A stretch of 64,000 nt of DNA from Sesamum alatum. Its lineage: Eukaryota > Streptophyta > Magnoliopsida > Lamiales > Pedaliaceae. The notes below the pieces were generated by a model. It was given only the letters and a program-made list of their open reading frames with translations, ran no database searches and was not told the origin of the DNA. Positions 47,836 to 60,238 of this stretch are shown here, one piece after another. A program made the position numbers and the translations under genes. Each line of letters starts with the position of its first letter. The stretch's first letter is position 1. The stretch spans positions 26,468,383 to 26,532,382 of the forward strand of contig JACGWO010000005.1 in NCBI GenBank assembly GCA_034509735.1, read 5' to 3'.

Positions 47836-49590
47836 ATCTTTTTATTGTTAAATATATTATTAGCAATTATTCATATTCATATTTTATAAGTTATCCAATG
47901 GTTGATATATTTTATTTTTATTTTTTCAAAAAAAGGAGATCAAACGTTAAAAAAAGGCAAGCACATCACATGGACCCTATCGATATAGTTGTTGAATATA
48001 TGGGCTATGACAAATTATGGATGGAAGAATGCATATGGGCCTTTTAGTGTGAGGAGCTGTGGGATGTGACCAATGGAACAAAGGGGTTAAATGTACTTTT
48101 AGTCCTACCAGTTAGATTATTTGATGTTTTCGTTCTTAATTTTTTAAGGTAGTATTATGGTCCTGTATCTTTTTAATTTTTGTAATCTCAGTCCTTTTGT
48201 TCGTCGGAGTTCACCTCTACCAACGAGAAGGGTGAACTCCAACCGACAAAAGAATCGAAATTGTGAAAATTAAAAAGATACTGAATTAAAATATTACTCT
48301 AAAAAGTTAAAGGACAACAATGCAAGCATAAATGGGCCAATAGGAATGAAAGCCCAAATTTTAAAATATCACGCGAGAGACACATGTATTTTTTCGACGA
48401 GAAGGATGAACTCTAGAAGAAAAAAAATTAAAATCATAAAAATTAAAAAAATATAAAAACAAAATGCTACATTAAAAAATCAAAGAATGAAAATGCCAAA
48501 CTTAATTGCAGAACCAAAAATGCATTCAAGCCGAACCAAACTCAACCAATAAAAAACAAATAGTGATGTTCATAAATAATGGTATGGGCAAGTAGGGACT
48601 TGTAATTGGTTGGCCATGTTCATGTTGATGTAGGACCACCACACCCGCCACACCCAATTTCTAACCTTTCATAAATGTTTTTTTTTTTTTTTTTTTTTAA
48701 TCCAATTGTGAGTTGTCCCTATTATAGAAAAGTAAGAAGCATTAATGGTCTATACACTTCATATTTCTTAGTGTGGTCCCTTAATTTTCTTCTAACAATA
48801 GGAAAATTGGTGAAATTTTTCTATTTAAGTCAATTAAAAGAATTTAATTGTCATTGAATGCATTTTTTTTAAATTAAGCATTATAAGTCAATCCCTGTCG
48901 ACCCATAATACATCTACGTAACGCAACGATTTTCATAATTTCATAAAGGACCATCAATTCGTAAATCAATCATCGGAAAATTGCGCCGACGATGATGATC
49001 GTCTATAAGTTAATTGATTTAATTTCTGGAGTTAGTAGTTTTCGCCCATTTTTTGCTTCACCTTTTGCCATGGAATGGCTGATTAAGAGGGTGTTCGACC
49101 AAGCTTAATTTTTTAAAAATATTTTATAAGAGGTTGAAAAGTATTTTTTAAAAAATAAATTATAAGAACTAAAAATAAAATGTCATGAGCTCCTCCAAAA
49201 AAGTAAGAAATTCTTAGTTTATTTTTAAAATTTTAACAAGTTCTTTCACTTTGATCGTACTAGTTACAAAATAGTTGTTATTAAGGACTTATAAGCTTCA
49301 CAATCTCATTTTATTCAGACATTTCAATTACTTATTTTAAAATAAAATCTAACATTTTATAAATTTAAAAAAACATATATGTAATTTCTATAGTGATTAA
49401 AGGAATGAATGAGATGTAGAAGCAAGAGACAAATGTGATTAATTAATTTACATAAAGCAAGTAATGATGATTTATTTCAGGGGAAAAATTACATTTTCAA
49501 ATAAAAAGAATAATTAAATAATAATCTCCTATGAGTATTATCAACTCTTTGTGATCACAAGAATTACACAAAAAAATAATAATAAAGGAA
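47836..49590. other. Intergenic DNA
   Basis: No gene. Two imperfect inverted segments at 48,080-48,300 ('gtccttttgttcgtcgg' and 'ccgacaaaagaatcg') form a MITE-like palindrome, with a decayed related copy at 48,360-48,520. Confidence 0.45.
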
Positions 49591-49600
49591 AATTTAATTA

Positions 49601-50326
49601 TTATTTTTTCCTAAAAACAACCTCAGTATCGAGACCAAATCCATCAATTCTTCTCACCTCAACCATCTCCGAATTCTTGAACAGTTCCTTCAAAGCATCC
49701 ACACTGTACAAATCATTAGCCGAATACTTATCCGCCCGTCGCGATAGCAACACGTGTAGCACACACACCCCGCCGCGCCTCAGCGTCCGTTCGATCTCCC
49801 CCACGAATCGCCATGGATACAGCGCATGATCAAACACGTTCGAGAACTCGAAGTCGAAAGTCCCATCATCGAACGGCTGATGGTGGAAATCACCCTTCAA
49901 GACCAGTGGAGGGTAGGGCACCAGATCAATCCCCACGGAGTCATTGACTCCGACCCGTTTCAAGGCCGCGACTTCTTGCCCGACCCGAGCGCCAATGCAG
50001 AGCGATTTGGACCCGTTGGAGAGGAGCTCCCTTCGCTTCAAACTCCCGAAGAACTCGGAGAAGACTCTGACTTTCCGGTCCCAATCACGGGTCGTCCATA
50101 TTTGTCGGAGCTTGGGGTTGAGGGTCTTGTTCAGCTGGCGGTGGAGGTACGCATCGTAGGAGGAGTATCCGGGTCGGATCTTGAGATCCGGGGGGAGCTT
50201 CTCTGCGGGTTTGTTGAAGGAGAGAAGTGGGGTTTGAAGGGAGAGGAAGGCTAAGAAGGATAAGAGGAAGAGGGAGAGGATTAGTGGTTTGAGGAAAACG
50301 GGTAGTTTGAGAAGATCCGTTTTCAT
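49601..50326 (-). CDS. Membrane-anchored SAM-dependent methyltransferase-like protein
   Basis: Single exon, 241 residues. The ATG at 50,326 is chosen because the protein then starts with a short basic segment and a signal-anchor helix (about residues 10-33). The open frame continues further upstream only through low-complexity His/Thr codons. The Rossmann-type fold is indicated by LCIGARVGQEVAAL (109-122, nucleotide-binding motif I), GIDLVPYPP (132-140), the GDFHHQPFDDGTFDF loop (145-159), and RTLRRGGVCVLHV (180-192). Methyltransf_11-type proteins of this group occur in all land plants, and one is Arabidopsis At4g24805 (from memory). Substrate is unknown. The N-terminal anchor suggests the Golgi/ER membrane, by inference. 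The glycine-rich motif I is weaker than the classical GxGxG. Confidence 0.82.
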   Translation of the reverse strand: MKTDLLKLPVFLKPLILSLFLLSFLAFLSLQTPLLSFNKPAEKLPPDLKIRPGYSSYDAYLHRQLNKTLNPKLRQIWTTRDWDRKVRVFSEFFGSLKRRELLSNGSKSLCIGARVGQEVAALKRVGVNDSVGIDLVPYPPLVLKGDFHHQPFDDGTFDFEFSNVFDHALYPWRFVGEIERTLRRGGVCVLHVLLSRRADKYSANDLYSVDALKELFKNSEMVEVRRIDGFGLDTEVVFRKK

Positions 50327-50560
50327 GTCTGCATGAGTGTTTGGATTATACTTCTCACTGTGTGTGTGTGTGTAGTTTGTACATGCAGCAAAGAATTTTT
50401 GAGTGTGTGTTCTTGTGTGGGCTACTGTGTGTTTTTTGGTGTTTGTATGTGTTTCTTTGTTATCTTTGATGAGGACAGACACACAGAAAAACACGGACTG
50501 CACACATACCCGTATGTGTGTGTATATATGTATATGGAGGAGGAGTTGAAGAAGAGGGAG
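50327..50560 (-). promoter_or_regulatory. 5' leader and promoter region of the methyltransferase gene with (CA)n repeats
   Basis: On minus, AC-rich dinucleotide stretches at 50,356-50,372 and 50,515-50,526 (tgtgtgtg on plus) lie in the leader. A TATATAC-type segment at 50,523-50,535 is the best TATA candidate. Confidence 0.35.
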
Positions 50561-51980
50561 TGAATTGTAATAAGCAAGAAACAGAAGGGAGGTATTTGGA
50601 ATATTTGTAAAGAAAAAGGAGAGGATTGAAGAAAAGAATGGAGTTTAGAGGTGGAGGGGTATTATTATGATTGGCAATAATGGATTGCAGATGATGACAA
50701 CCTGGAATTGGATACACAATCCAAAAGTAGGAAAAGTTGATTATTGTGTCTTTAATTAATTATGCCTAAATTCACTTATAACCCCTTTTTCCGTTTTAAC
50801 TTCTTTATATTGAGGGATAATCATATTTATGTCCCCAATTTATGATTTATTACACATTATCATTATCTTTTAGATAATTACAAATATACTTATTAAAAAT
50901 ATCGACATCATTTACACAATTATCTATACTTTTTGAAAAATTATCCAAGTCAAATCCTCTTCCCTACACTCGTCCCCATCCCTGGAGCCGGAGGTGACTC
51001 GCTAGCCTTTGTTAAAGCAACTACAATTGGCCTATCGCTTCTGTAGACTATTCCTGGTGAGTTGTCTACTCGAGCTCGAACTCGCTTGCTTGCTTAGCAT
51101 CTCCTCTTTCTTACTCGTAAGGGTCAGGCACTCTGCTCTGGCTAGGCAATCTTTCGCATCACAACCCAACGAAAGGCAATCCAACATAGCTTAAGGAGAT
51201 CTTTTGTACGCACTAACATCGATACTAGACGAGACGGTTATGATCGGTATTATCAGAGCTATGATAGTAAAGCTTATTGACACCTATTCTTTCTATGTTT
51301 GGGAGTTTGATCTTGTACTTCTTTTTCTCTGTGAAGGTAGACTGTTGTTTATTGATACACCTCCAGAAAACGTCAAGAATTTAACACAAACCACCCTTAT
51401 TTTTTAACATTAGGGGTAGGTTTTGAATTATGTAAAAGACATATATAAATATTTTATGTAAATAGATTATATATAGTTCAGGAGTATAGTATAATTATCC
51501 CATATTAATTTATGATAATCTTGCATTTCACGTCATGACATATATGAAAAATTATTTTAAAATAAAGGGAGAATAAATGTTTCTTTTTTCTTCTTTAGCA
51601 TGTGAGATGGCTACAAGAAAAAAGTATAAAAATTTGCAACTCTATTTGTCCATATATAATAATTGGTCGAGAAAAGTGGATGGATTTATCCTCTCTTGTT
51701 TTCAAAAGTCAAATAAATCATACGCGGAATGCATGTGAGTTCACAATATTTGTGCTGCTGCATTTTTCAGATGCGCTTCATCATCTTCTTCTTCTTCTTC
51801 TACTTTCTTCTTCTTGTTTTTTAGCAAAGCAATTTTCAAATGTCTCTTTTACAATTGGCAACTTCTTTTGATTTACTACTAGGGCTAAGTTCCATCAACC
51901 TTTCTCAAGGTTTAAGGATTAGGATAATTATAAATATTTTTTTTTATTTTAAGAAAATATAAATACTCATATTAAATAAA
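50561..51980. other. Intergenic DNA with one unusual balanced-composition patch
   Basis: 50,985-51,195 is much less AT-rich than its surroundings and contains no frame I recognise. The rest is AT-rich spacer with MITE-arm phrases (50,815-50,945, 51,370-51,500) and a (CTT)n run at about 51,785-51,815. Confidence 0.4.
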
Positions 51981-52259
51981 AGGGTTAAAAGCAGACCCCC
52001 CAATTTTTAGGTTGTTTTGTACATTATCCCCCAATTGTTTTTTTGTTTTTACAAGTCACCTCCCAATCTTTGCATTTTGTAGTATTTTGTACTTCTCGGG
52101 GAATAATAATGGAATATTCTGGAGGGGTGTGCACATGCGCTCTAAGGCATTTTTATGGTTGGGTAAAATTATAATTTCACGTTACAATTTAAAAAAAAAA
52201 AATCAAAACGAAATAAATAAAGAAAAATGCATAGCACCTATCTCTCTCTCTCTCTCTAT

Positions 52260-52573
52260 CACTACAAAATAAAATGATATTTAACCATGGCTAATTGCCA
52301 TGGTTATTACTAAATAACCATACCGAATAGTGATTGACCATGGCCACGCAACGGTTATCGATCGTGATTTTTGCGAGGGTGGCTAAAACATTTATCATGG
52401 CTAAAAGCCATGACGAATGTTTTTACCACGACTAAAAGCCGTGGCAAATAAGTTTTTTATAGTGGAAAAGTTAATTTTTCGTTTTTTATTTAACCGCAGT
52501 TAATAATAGTTATTTACCACGGTTTTAGCCATAGTAATTAAAAATATAGCTAATATTAATTTTTTTTCTAGTG
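52260..52573. mobile_element. 314-bp CACTA-like MITE nested in a (CT)n tract
   Basis: It begins CACTACAAAA and ends TTTTCTAGTG, the CACTA-type termini. The interior is full of short inverted words around 'accatggctaattgccatgg' and 'cacgactaaaagccgtgg'. CT repeats lie on both sides, as if a single microsatellite had been split. Confidence 0.7.
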
Positions 52574-52595
52574 TCTCTCTCTCTCTTTTTCTCTT

Positions 52596-52650
<55 letters not shown>

Positions 52651-52672
52651 TAATCTATCTCTCTCTCTCTCT
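52574..52672. repeat. (CT)n microsatellite
   Basis: CT/TC dinucleotide run, interrupted by 'tttctctttaatctat'. Confidence 0.95.
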
Positions 52673-53409
52673 CTATATATAATCTATCTCTTTTATTTTC
52701 ATGGTGAAAATGAATTTCTCTCTTTTGTTTTTATGGTGAAGATGATGGAAAGAATCCTCATTTTTCTCCTTGATTGCACTCACCATTGTATCAATATCTG
52801 CTCTATCCCAATCACTACAAGAATATGAGTTCCTTCACACAAAAAAGGGTTTTGATTGTGATGAAAAAGAAGAACCCATTTGAAGTAGAGGGGGTAATCG
52901 GAGAAATTGATGTGAGGGAGATGATCGGGGTGTTGAGGAGGTTCGGGAAAAAATCAACGACGATGGACGGCGGCTCCCCGACTAGGAAGACAGCGACGGA
53001 AAATTTTGATGTGCTTTTCTGTTTTAGTGTTGAAGGATAGAGATAAAGAAGAAGATAATGTCTTCAACTTCATGATTGAAGAGGTTTGCACCTCCCAAGC
53101 GTTTTGGTCGTTTTGTTGAAGAAGAAGAAGAAGAAGAAGGTGGTCGGCTATGGTGGATAAAGAGTTTTAATTTAGTTTTTTTCTAAAAAAAAATGGGGTT
53201 ATGAAATTACAACTTTACCCAGCCAAAAAATTGCCTTAGGGCGCGTGTGTACACCCCTCCGGAATATTCCATTATTATTCCCAGAAAATGTAAAGTGCTA
53301 CAAAATACAAAGGTTGGGAGGTGCTTTGTAAAAAACAAAAAAACGGTTGAGAGGCAAAGTGCAAAACGATCCAAATGTTGGGGGATGTCTGCTTTTAACC
53401 CTAAATAAA

Positions 53410-54058
53410 AAAATAATTATATAGCCTTTAGATAATAAGGTGAAAATTACAATTTTTAATTTTTAAATATATATTTGAAAAAATATAAGAAAATAATTGA
53501 GTGTAAGTAAACTAAACAATTCATACGGTATATTAGTCCTAACAATATTTCAAAAATTCTAAAAAATGAATACAAATTATAATTTATACACTAAAAGTAC
53601 ATATTGATTAGTTCACCACAAAAATTAAATAAAAATATGACGGAATGAGCTCTTTATTAGACAATATTAAAAATCAGGTGATATTTGTAATAAACAATAA
53701 AAAAATATTTATAATTATTTTAAATTTTAAGAGAGGTAAGTGTAATTTAATCTAATTCTAATTCTTTTCAAAGGAAAAAAGGAAGTGGTGTAGCAGTGTG
53801 AAAGCCATCAAGTTGTGAGTGTGGAAACGGAAATTTTTGCCAAAAATATAACAACTGTTCAATTAATTGTTTAATAAATATTGGGAGATAAATCTATACT
53901 CTATATAAATGTGTGAATACTTAAGTTGTTTGTTTCTCATTGTGAAAAGATAAATATAACCTCATTTAAATATTATTAATTATTATAATATAGATTCCGC
54001 AATTTTTAACAATTTAGAATTCTAAATATTCTAAACCTCCTCCATATAAATATAGGAT
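53410..54058. other. AT-rich intergenic DNA
   Basis: No gene or defined repeat. Confidence 0.5.
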
Positions 54059-55163
54059 AAAAAACCTAAATCGTAAATTATGAATTAATCCAATTACATA
54101 GAATTTTAATAACCCGCTTCTAATCGTGAATCATGAATGAGCCTAATTACACAGACCTATCACGCATTAAACTTTAATAACATTCACAGAAGATTATATT
54201 ATAAAATTAGTTATAGAAAAAATAAAATTCTATAAGAAAAATGTTTAAGAGTTTTAATTGCTCTAAACTACTTAGAGAATGAATAATATATTCAACTAAA
54301 AAATTTAATATGCCAAATAATATTTCAACACAATTACTTTGCTAGAAGAAATCTTAATTATATTAAGAAAATTTTAATTTTACCATGACAAATTAAAATT
54401 TAAATAAACTACAAATGAATAATATAGAAAATACTAATCTAAACTAATATATATTTATATATAATAACGAATAAATATAAAAAAACCTAAATCGTGAATT
54501 ATGAATGAATCCAGTTACACAGAGTTTTAATTGCTCTAAACTACTTAGAGAATGAATAACATATTCAACTAAAAAATTTAATATGCCAAATAATATTTCA
54601 ACACAATTACTTTGCTAGAAGAAATCTTAATTATATTAAGAAAGTTTTAATTTTATCATGACAAATTAAAATTTAAATAAACTACAAATGAATAATATAT
54701 AAATTACTAATTTAAACTAATATATATATATAATAATAAATAAATATAAAAAAAACCTAAATCGTGAATTATGAATGAATTCAGTTACACAGAATTTTAA
54801 TAACCCGCTTCTAATCGTGAATCATGAATGAGCCTAATTACACAGACCTGTCACGCATTAAACTTTAATAACATTCACAGAAAATTATATTATAAAATTA
54901 GTTATAGAAAAAATAAAATTCTATAAGAAAAATGTTTAAGAGTTTTAATTGCTCTAAACTACTTAGAGAATGAATAACATATTCAACTAAAAAATTTAAT
55001 ATGGCAAATAATATTTCAACACAATTACTTTGCTAGAAGAAATCTTAATTATATTAAGAAAGTTTTAATTTTACCATGACAAATTAAAATTTAAATAAAC
55101 TACAAATGAATAATATATAAAATACTAATCTAAACTGAAATATATATAATAACGAATAAATAT
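54059..55163. repeat. Three tandem copies of a ~415-bp unit, the middle one internally deleted
   Basis: Copies begin at 'aaaacctaaatcgt' near 54,059, 54,479 and 54,750. Copies 1 and 3 are about 415 bp. Copy 2 is about 270 bp and lacks the segment with 'taacccgcttctaatcgtg'. The deletion joins at a shared 'ttttaat' word. No coding content. Confidence 0.9.
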
Positions 55164-55169
55164 CAAAAT

Positions 55170-55830
55170 TTAATTACAAATTAAAATTGATATATGGATA
55201 TGATATTATTAAATTGAAATTACTTGTGAAAATTCAATTATTGAGTGAATCTCTTAATACTTGATTTTTTAGTATTAGATAATCTCAAATGCTTTACTTG
55301 TACATCTACTTTTTTAATATTAAATAATAGAATAAAAGTATTACAACAACAAATGTGACATAAAAAAATTAAGTTGTAACATAATATATTATTGAATAAG
55401 AAATAGATTATACCAATTGGTGTATATGAAAATAAGATTAGGAAGTTAAACAAAAAAACATATAGAATTAAAAATTACGATATAAAGGAAAAAAATAAAA
55501 TTTTATACAATAATATTTCAAAATTTAGAAGGTAATAAGACATGTAAATAATACTTTGACAATATTTAAAAGTTGGTACTAAAATATAATGAACAGTAGG
55601 ATCTTACAATACAAAATATTGGTAATATTGTCCAATTAAATTATATTTTTATAATAATAGTCAATAAATAATTAGTTTGTAATCATTTAGTGTCAATAAA
55701 TTAAAAATCAACGACATTCAAAATATAGTAAAAGAAAACATACTACACACACAGACATAATATAGCAAAATCAAACAATAGCAAAGAGACACAATAAACC
55801 TACGAATAAAAATTGATCAATTTTATCAAA
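55170..55830. repeat. Dispersed direct repeat, left copy
   Basis: Shares with 56,660-57,150 the blocks 'gagtgaatctctta', 'ttttagtattagataatc', 'gtaaataat' and 'gtcaataaataatta', in the same order. Confidence 0.75.
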
Positions 55831-56659
55831 ATATAATTTCTTTTAAAATGGAATAACGAATAGGTATCAAAATTTAATTACAAATAAAAATTATCAATCT
55901 GATTAAATTAGAAATCCTATTGAAAATTTCAAAAAGAGCTAACTAATTTTATTTCGATATTAATAAGCTAAAAACACCATGCCTCCCTTCCCCTGCACCC
56001 CCAAGACATGACATTGAAAAAGAGTACAAATAGTAATATACTACATAATTTAATTTAAAATTTTATCTTATTGGGTAGTAAATTAACTAATTACATAATT
56101 GTAGGCCCTAATGAGACATATATAACTATTTTTATTCTTTAAAAGGTGCATAAAAGTTGTAACATTTGGTTCCCTTGTAATTATTATACGCTTAATGCCC
56201 ACATGGCATTTTCTTTTGAATATCCAGAGGGAAAGGTGTTATGAACCAAAATTGCAACTCTTTAATATTTACGGGATCGAAAGTGAGAATCCCAAAATTA
56301 ATTGATCAAATTAAAATGGAAAGGACCTAAGTTATGGACTGAAAAATGCTATTTTCCTTTATGAAAATAAGAAAAATCAAATGGTGAGTAAACATTAACA
56401 TTAATAACAATTAAAAGTATAAAATTTTAAAATAATTATGTACTAGCACATTAGTACAATTACATTTTCATATTAAGAAAATTAATAAATTTTGATAATA
56501 AACTTAGTACAATAAAATAATAAATAAAAAAAACTGAGTTAATTATGTCGAAATTAGAAAAAAAAGATGATAAATAAATAAGCCAATGAGATTAATATAA
56601 TTTTCCAATAATAAATTTATAAAAATAACTTAAAAGTTTAAAAAGCATAAGTTCTAAAG

Positions 56660-57150
56660 AGAATAAAAATTGATATATGAATAAAATATTATTAAATTTA
56701 AATTGCTTATGAAAATTCAACTATTGAGTGAATCTCTTAGCACTTGATTTTTTTAGTATTAGATAATCCTGAGTGTTTTAATTTCACATCTATTGTTTCT
56801 TTTATAAAGGTGAAAAATAAAATTTTATACAATAATATTTCAAAAATTAGAAGCTAATAAAGCATGTAAATAATGTTTTGACAATATAAAAAGTTGATAC
56901 TGAAATATGATTAACATTCATTATAGGATCTTACAATACAAATATTGATACTATGATCCTATTTGATTATAGTTTATAGCAATAGTCAATAAATAATTAA
57001 TTTGTAATAGTGTCAATAAATTAAAAATAAATGACATTCAAATATAGTAGTAAAAGAAAACATATAACACACATACAAAATGTAACAAAAAATAAAATAA
57101 AATTAAACAACAGAAAATAGGCATAATAAAACCTACAAATAAAATTGATC
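56660..57150. repeat. Dispersed direct repeat, right copy
   Basis: Diverged partner of 55,170-55,830, about 1.48 kb away, same orientation. Confidence 0.75.
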
Positions 57151-58478
57151 AATTTATTTTATTAAATTAAAATTTCTTCTATCCACTAATTATTTTTATT
57201 TTAATTAATATTAATTTTTCAAATATCATTATTATGTATTTTCATATTAATTGATTTGATACATAATAATGAAATAATCATTAGTGTATAAATAAAATAC
57301 AAAATTTCAATTTTGGGGAATATTTTTTTATTTAATAGTACCAATTAAATTTAGAAGGTGAATTACAAATAATAGAATTGAGTAGTTTCCTTATCAATTT
57401 AAATAATTATTATCAATTTATTAGAAAATATAATTGTATAATACTAATATTTCAATGAAAAAAATATGAATAATATCATGAACTTAAGATAAATGATATA
57501 TTTATTTCTAAAAATATATTTGTACATTTGTATCACACGTCATATTTTCTAGTGAGTACAAAAAGACCCAACAATAATTGAAATAAATAAACAACTACTA
57601 TTATAATGATCTTCAAATGAAACACATGAACATGTTCGTACTCATACAACTATTTACATGTGACTACTTTCATATTAACTAAATTAATGATGTCCCCACC
57701 TCTTGAATTTTAATTAATGATATGAATATTACTCTAAATTCTTGCCAAAATTCAATCACAGAGATTAGCAGGAGAAGAAACTTTCACCTTTTGTCATATG
57801 CAATGTTTTAAAACATGGTCTATGTATCGAATCGAAAAATTAATTGCGTTAAAGGTCAGTGATTCAATAGTTGGGTGAATTGTGGTTGAACTAGTGATGT
57901 TATAATTATATTATAATAAAAATTAATATATTAAAATAATGAAACATACACTAATATAAGTAAAAAAATTAAATTACTATAGAAAAATCAATATATTAAG
58001 TTTTTAGATCAAGAATACAAATAGAAGAATTAGGTAAATAACAAAAATAACAAACTATTTATCATTATAATTAAATTGTAACTAAATTTTATTGTCAATA
58101 AATAGTCAGCGTCCCCATTCTTAAAATAATATATAAATATTATTCTATTAATTATGATTTGATTAGCAACTCAAGTAATTAAAGGAGATAAATCTTAAAT
58201 TAGATTATGAACTTAATAAATTTGTTCATTTATTAATATATAATTAAATTAATTATTATACGTTGGTTTTGGTTTATTGATATTTTTCTCAATTTTCATA
58301 TAAAATGTCATTAGTTCAATTTTAAATTGTATCAATTTTTAAAAAAATTTAAAAAAGTTCTTAAACAAATCAGTTCACTTGGTTCAAATTCAGGTCAACT
58401 AAATCATCGATTCAACCGACGGTTCGACCAGTTTTTAAAACAGCAATTAATCATGCCTGTTACAACACAGGTTCACAA
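57151..58478. other. AT-rich intergenic DNA
   Basis: No gene. A sequence such as 'gattcaaccgacggttcgac' near 58,408 belongs to a MITE-like repeat also glimpsed at about 30,600-30,660. Confidence 0.4.
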
Positions 58479-58479
58479 C

Positions 58480-59680
58480 CACTACAATTTGGTGGCAATC
58501 TCTTCCAAATTTAGTGGAGCAAGGACATCATCTATGACAGTCCTTGCCAAGAAAAATGCAAGTTCATTTGAAGCATCTAAAATGTCGGAGTACTGTGTAT
58601 TCTGCAGATTCCAGTAGCATAACAAAACCAGTGACTGTGTCTTCTGCTGTGAAGATTTCCATATGAAGTGCAGAGAGTATAACAGATGCCATTTCCTTCT
58701 CTCTGTTTTGCCGGTCATGGCCAAGCTTCTTGAGAAAAATCGGGTAATATTCAGGCATCCCCTGGATCTTCCAGGCTTCGAATCAGATATTGCCTGGGGA
58801 ACAAGGGATTGGTATATATATTTTGCAGAAGGAATACCAAAGTGCAAGATCATCAAGATTCTCCGCGAGTCTTGAGTAAAACCCTTCATCATTTGACTTG
58901 AACTTATTAGACCCTCATTTCCCGCTTCCTTTAGCAGCTTCAGGATAAGTGGTTCTGCACTTCTTTTAACAACTTCATGACGGAAAAATGAAACACGTTA
59001 ACTGTCTATTACATCTGCAGGCTTCAGAAGTATGTCCACTCCAACATCTTCCCTTAAAAAGTCAGCAATCTCTTTCTTCACCTCATCGACAGTAAGATCT
59101 GTACTTCCACCCCCTCGCCTTTCCACAAGCTCTGCATGATGTGGTGCAGAGAGATAGCTCTTTCCAGCATCCAATATGTCCACGGCCAGGTCATCCGCTG
59201 ATTCAAGCAGCATGAAAAACCCTTGACTTTGGGCGGCATTGAAAACATCAGAATACATGGCTGAGGGCAAAACCGAAGCCCATCTCCTTCTCTTTGTTAT
59301 GTCTATCCATGACCGTGGAAACAAGGCGCTTAATGAAGTAGGGATGATACTCATCCGATCCCAGTTCTCTAAGATCAGAAGCAGCCAATTCCACATCAGC
59401 GGTGTTGAAGTAATCCTCTATAATGGTTACAACAGCTGATCGAACGAGCTCGTAAGGCTCCTATTCAGATCAGAAATAACAAATTCTTACAAAGAAGAAA
59501 TTCAAGGAGAACTCTAGTGACTTAGAGAGTTGAACAGAAAGAGGCTGAAAGAACTCAGAGTATGCATTACCTCACCACTGTCATAATTGTGATCATTCTT
59601 CTCATAAAAGATTCACCATCAGTATCCAGTAGTTTCCCCAGGTGCCTTTTCCTCCACCACCATCTATTACCACAATCAGA
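58480..59680 (-). pseudogene. MA3-domain (MRF/ECIP1-like) translation-regulator pseudogene
   Basis: Read on minus from about 59,680: a glycine-rich GGGGKGTWG segment, then DSGE, an intron (59,571-59,461, GT...AG), then EPYELVRSAVVTIIEDYF and a first MA3 repeat (YHPYFIKRLVS, MDRHNKEKEM, FFMLLESADDLAVDIL). Next come a YLSAPHHAELVERR linker, remains of a second repeat (about 58,990-58,860, EPLILKLLKEAGNEGL) and a third (YPIFLKKLGHDRQNREKEM; NELAFFLARTVIDDVLAPL, to 58,483). Intact plant proteins of this group have about 700 residues and four MA3 repeats, bind eIF4A and adjust translation. Here many 1-base frameshifts, stops and internal deletions occur, and the fourth repeat is missing. The retained intron shows that it is a duplicated or relic gene, not a retrocopy. 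Confidence 0.85.
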
Positions 59681-60238
59681 TTAAACAAAGCACATTTATA
59701 GAAGGATCACTAAAAACCAGAAGCACAACCTCAATCTGGGAAGAGAAGAATATAGGAATAATACAAGCATAACATGGGCCCAGGATTACTCCATCCACCA
59801 ACCATCTGAAAACTATGACCCCTAAAAGTTCTATTGATGGTATTGCGGATTAGTCTAGTTCGTACCACGATAACATTAAATAGCTCATAAGCTGCACACT
59901 TAATTGACCAAGAATAATTGAACACCATAAATCCAGAGGACCCCTCAAGTAGCTAACACTAACACCCTCGAAAGATGTACCTGTAATTCTGCAAAACATA
60001 AGGAGGTTTGTGTATTTAAACCAAACCTCAATAAGTGTCGATATAATTTACCACAACTTCTATATTTGAAATTGAATTTTGCCTATACATAAAATTCAGA
60101 CATGATGTGACATTCACAGCTACCGATTAAATACATGTTAGGTACCTTCAAAACCTGCTCAAAATACTATCATTTGAATTTAAGGTGTATTTCTAACAAA
60201 AAAGGAACTCATAAAGACTTCCATAGCCTTTCATGATC
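59681..60238. other. Intergenic DNA between pseudogene and PPR gene
   Basis: No coding signal recognised. It may contain decayed upstream parts of the MA3 pseudogene and the 3' untranslated region of the PPR gene. Confidence 0.4.

Larger units (their letters stand above)
51981..53402. mobile_element. 1.4-kb non-autonomous DNA element with ~210-bp terminal inverted repeats
   Basis: The left arm starts AGGGTTAAAAGCAGAC and the right arm ends with its inverse GTCTGCTTTTAACCCT. Inside each arm are 'ggaatattc' and 'aaattataatttca' type blocks shared with 1508-2662. AAATAAA flanks both ends (51,974-51,980; 53,403-53,409), a possible 7-bp target duplication, though of low complexity. No transposase. 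It carries a nested CACTA-like MITE and (CT)n tracts. Confidence 0.75.

Noticed and set aside
49826..50254. 142-codon plus-strand frame
   Set aside because: Antisense shadow of the methyltransferase exon with no independent domain.
50327..50503. Upstream extension of the methyltransferase frame
   Set aside because: His/Thr repeats encoded by a (CA)n tract. The signal-anchor start at 50,326 fits better.
52571..52828. Ser/Leu-rich frame
   Set aside because: Translation of a (CT)n microsatellite.
58327..58617. 96-codon plus-strand frame
   Set aside because: It joins a MITE-like repeat to the antisense of the MA3 pseudogene; no domain of its own.
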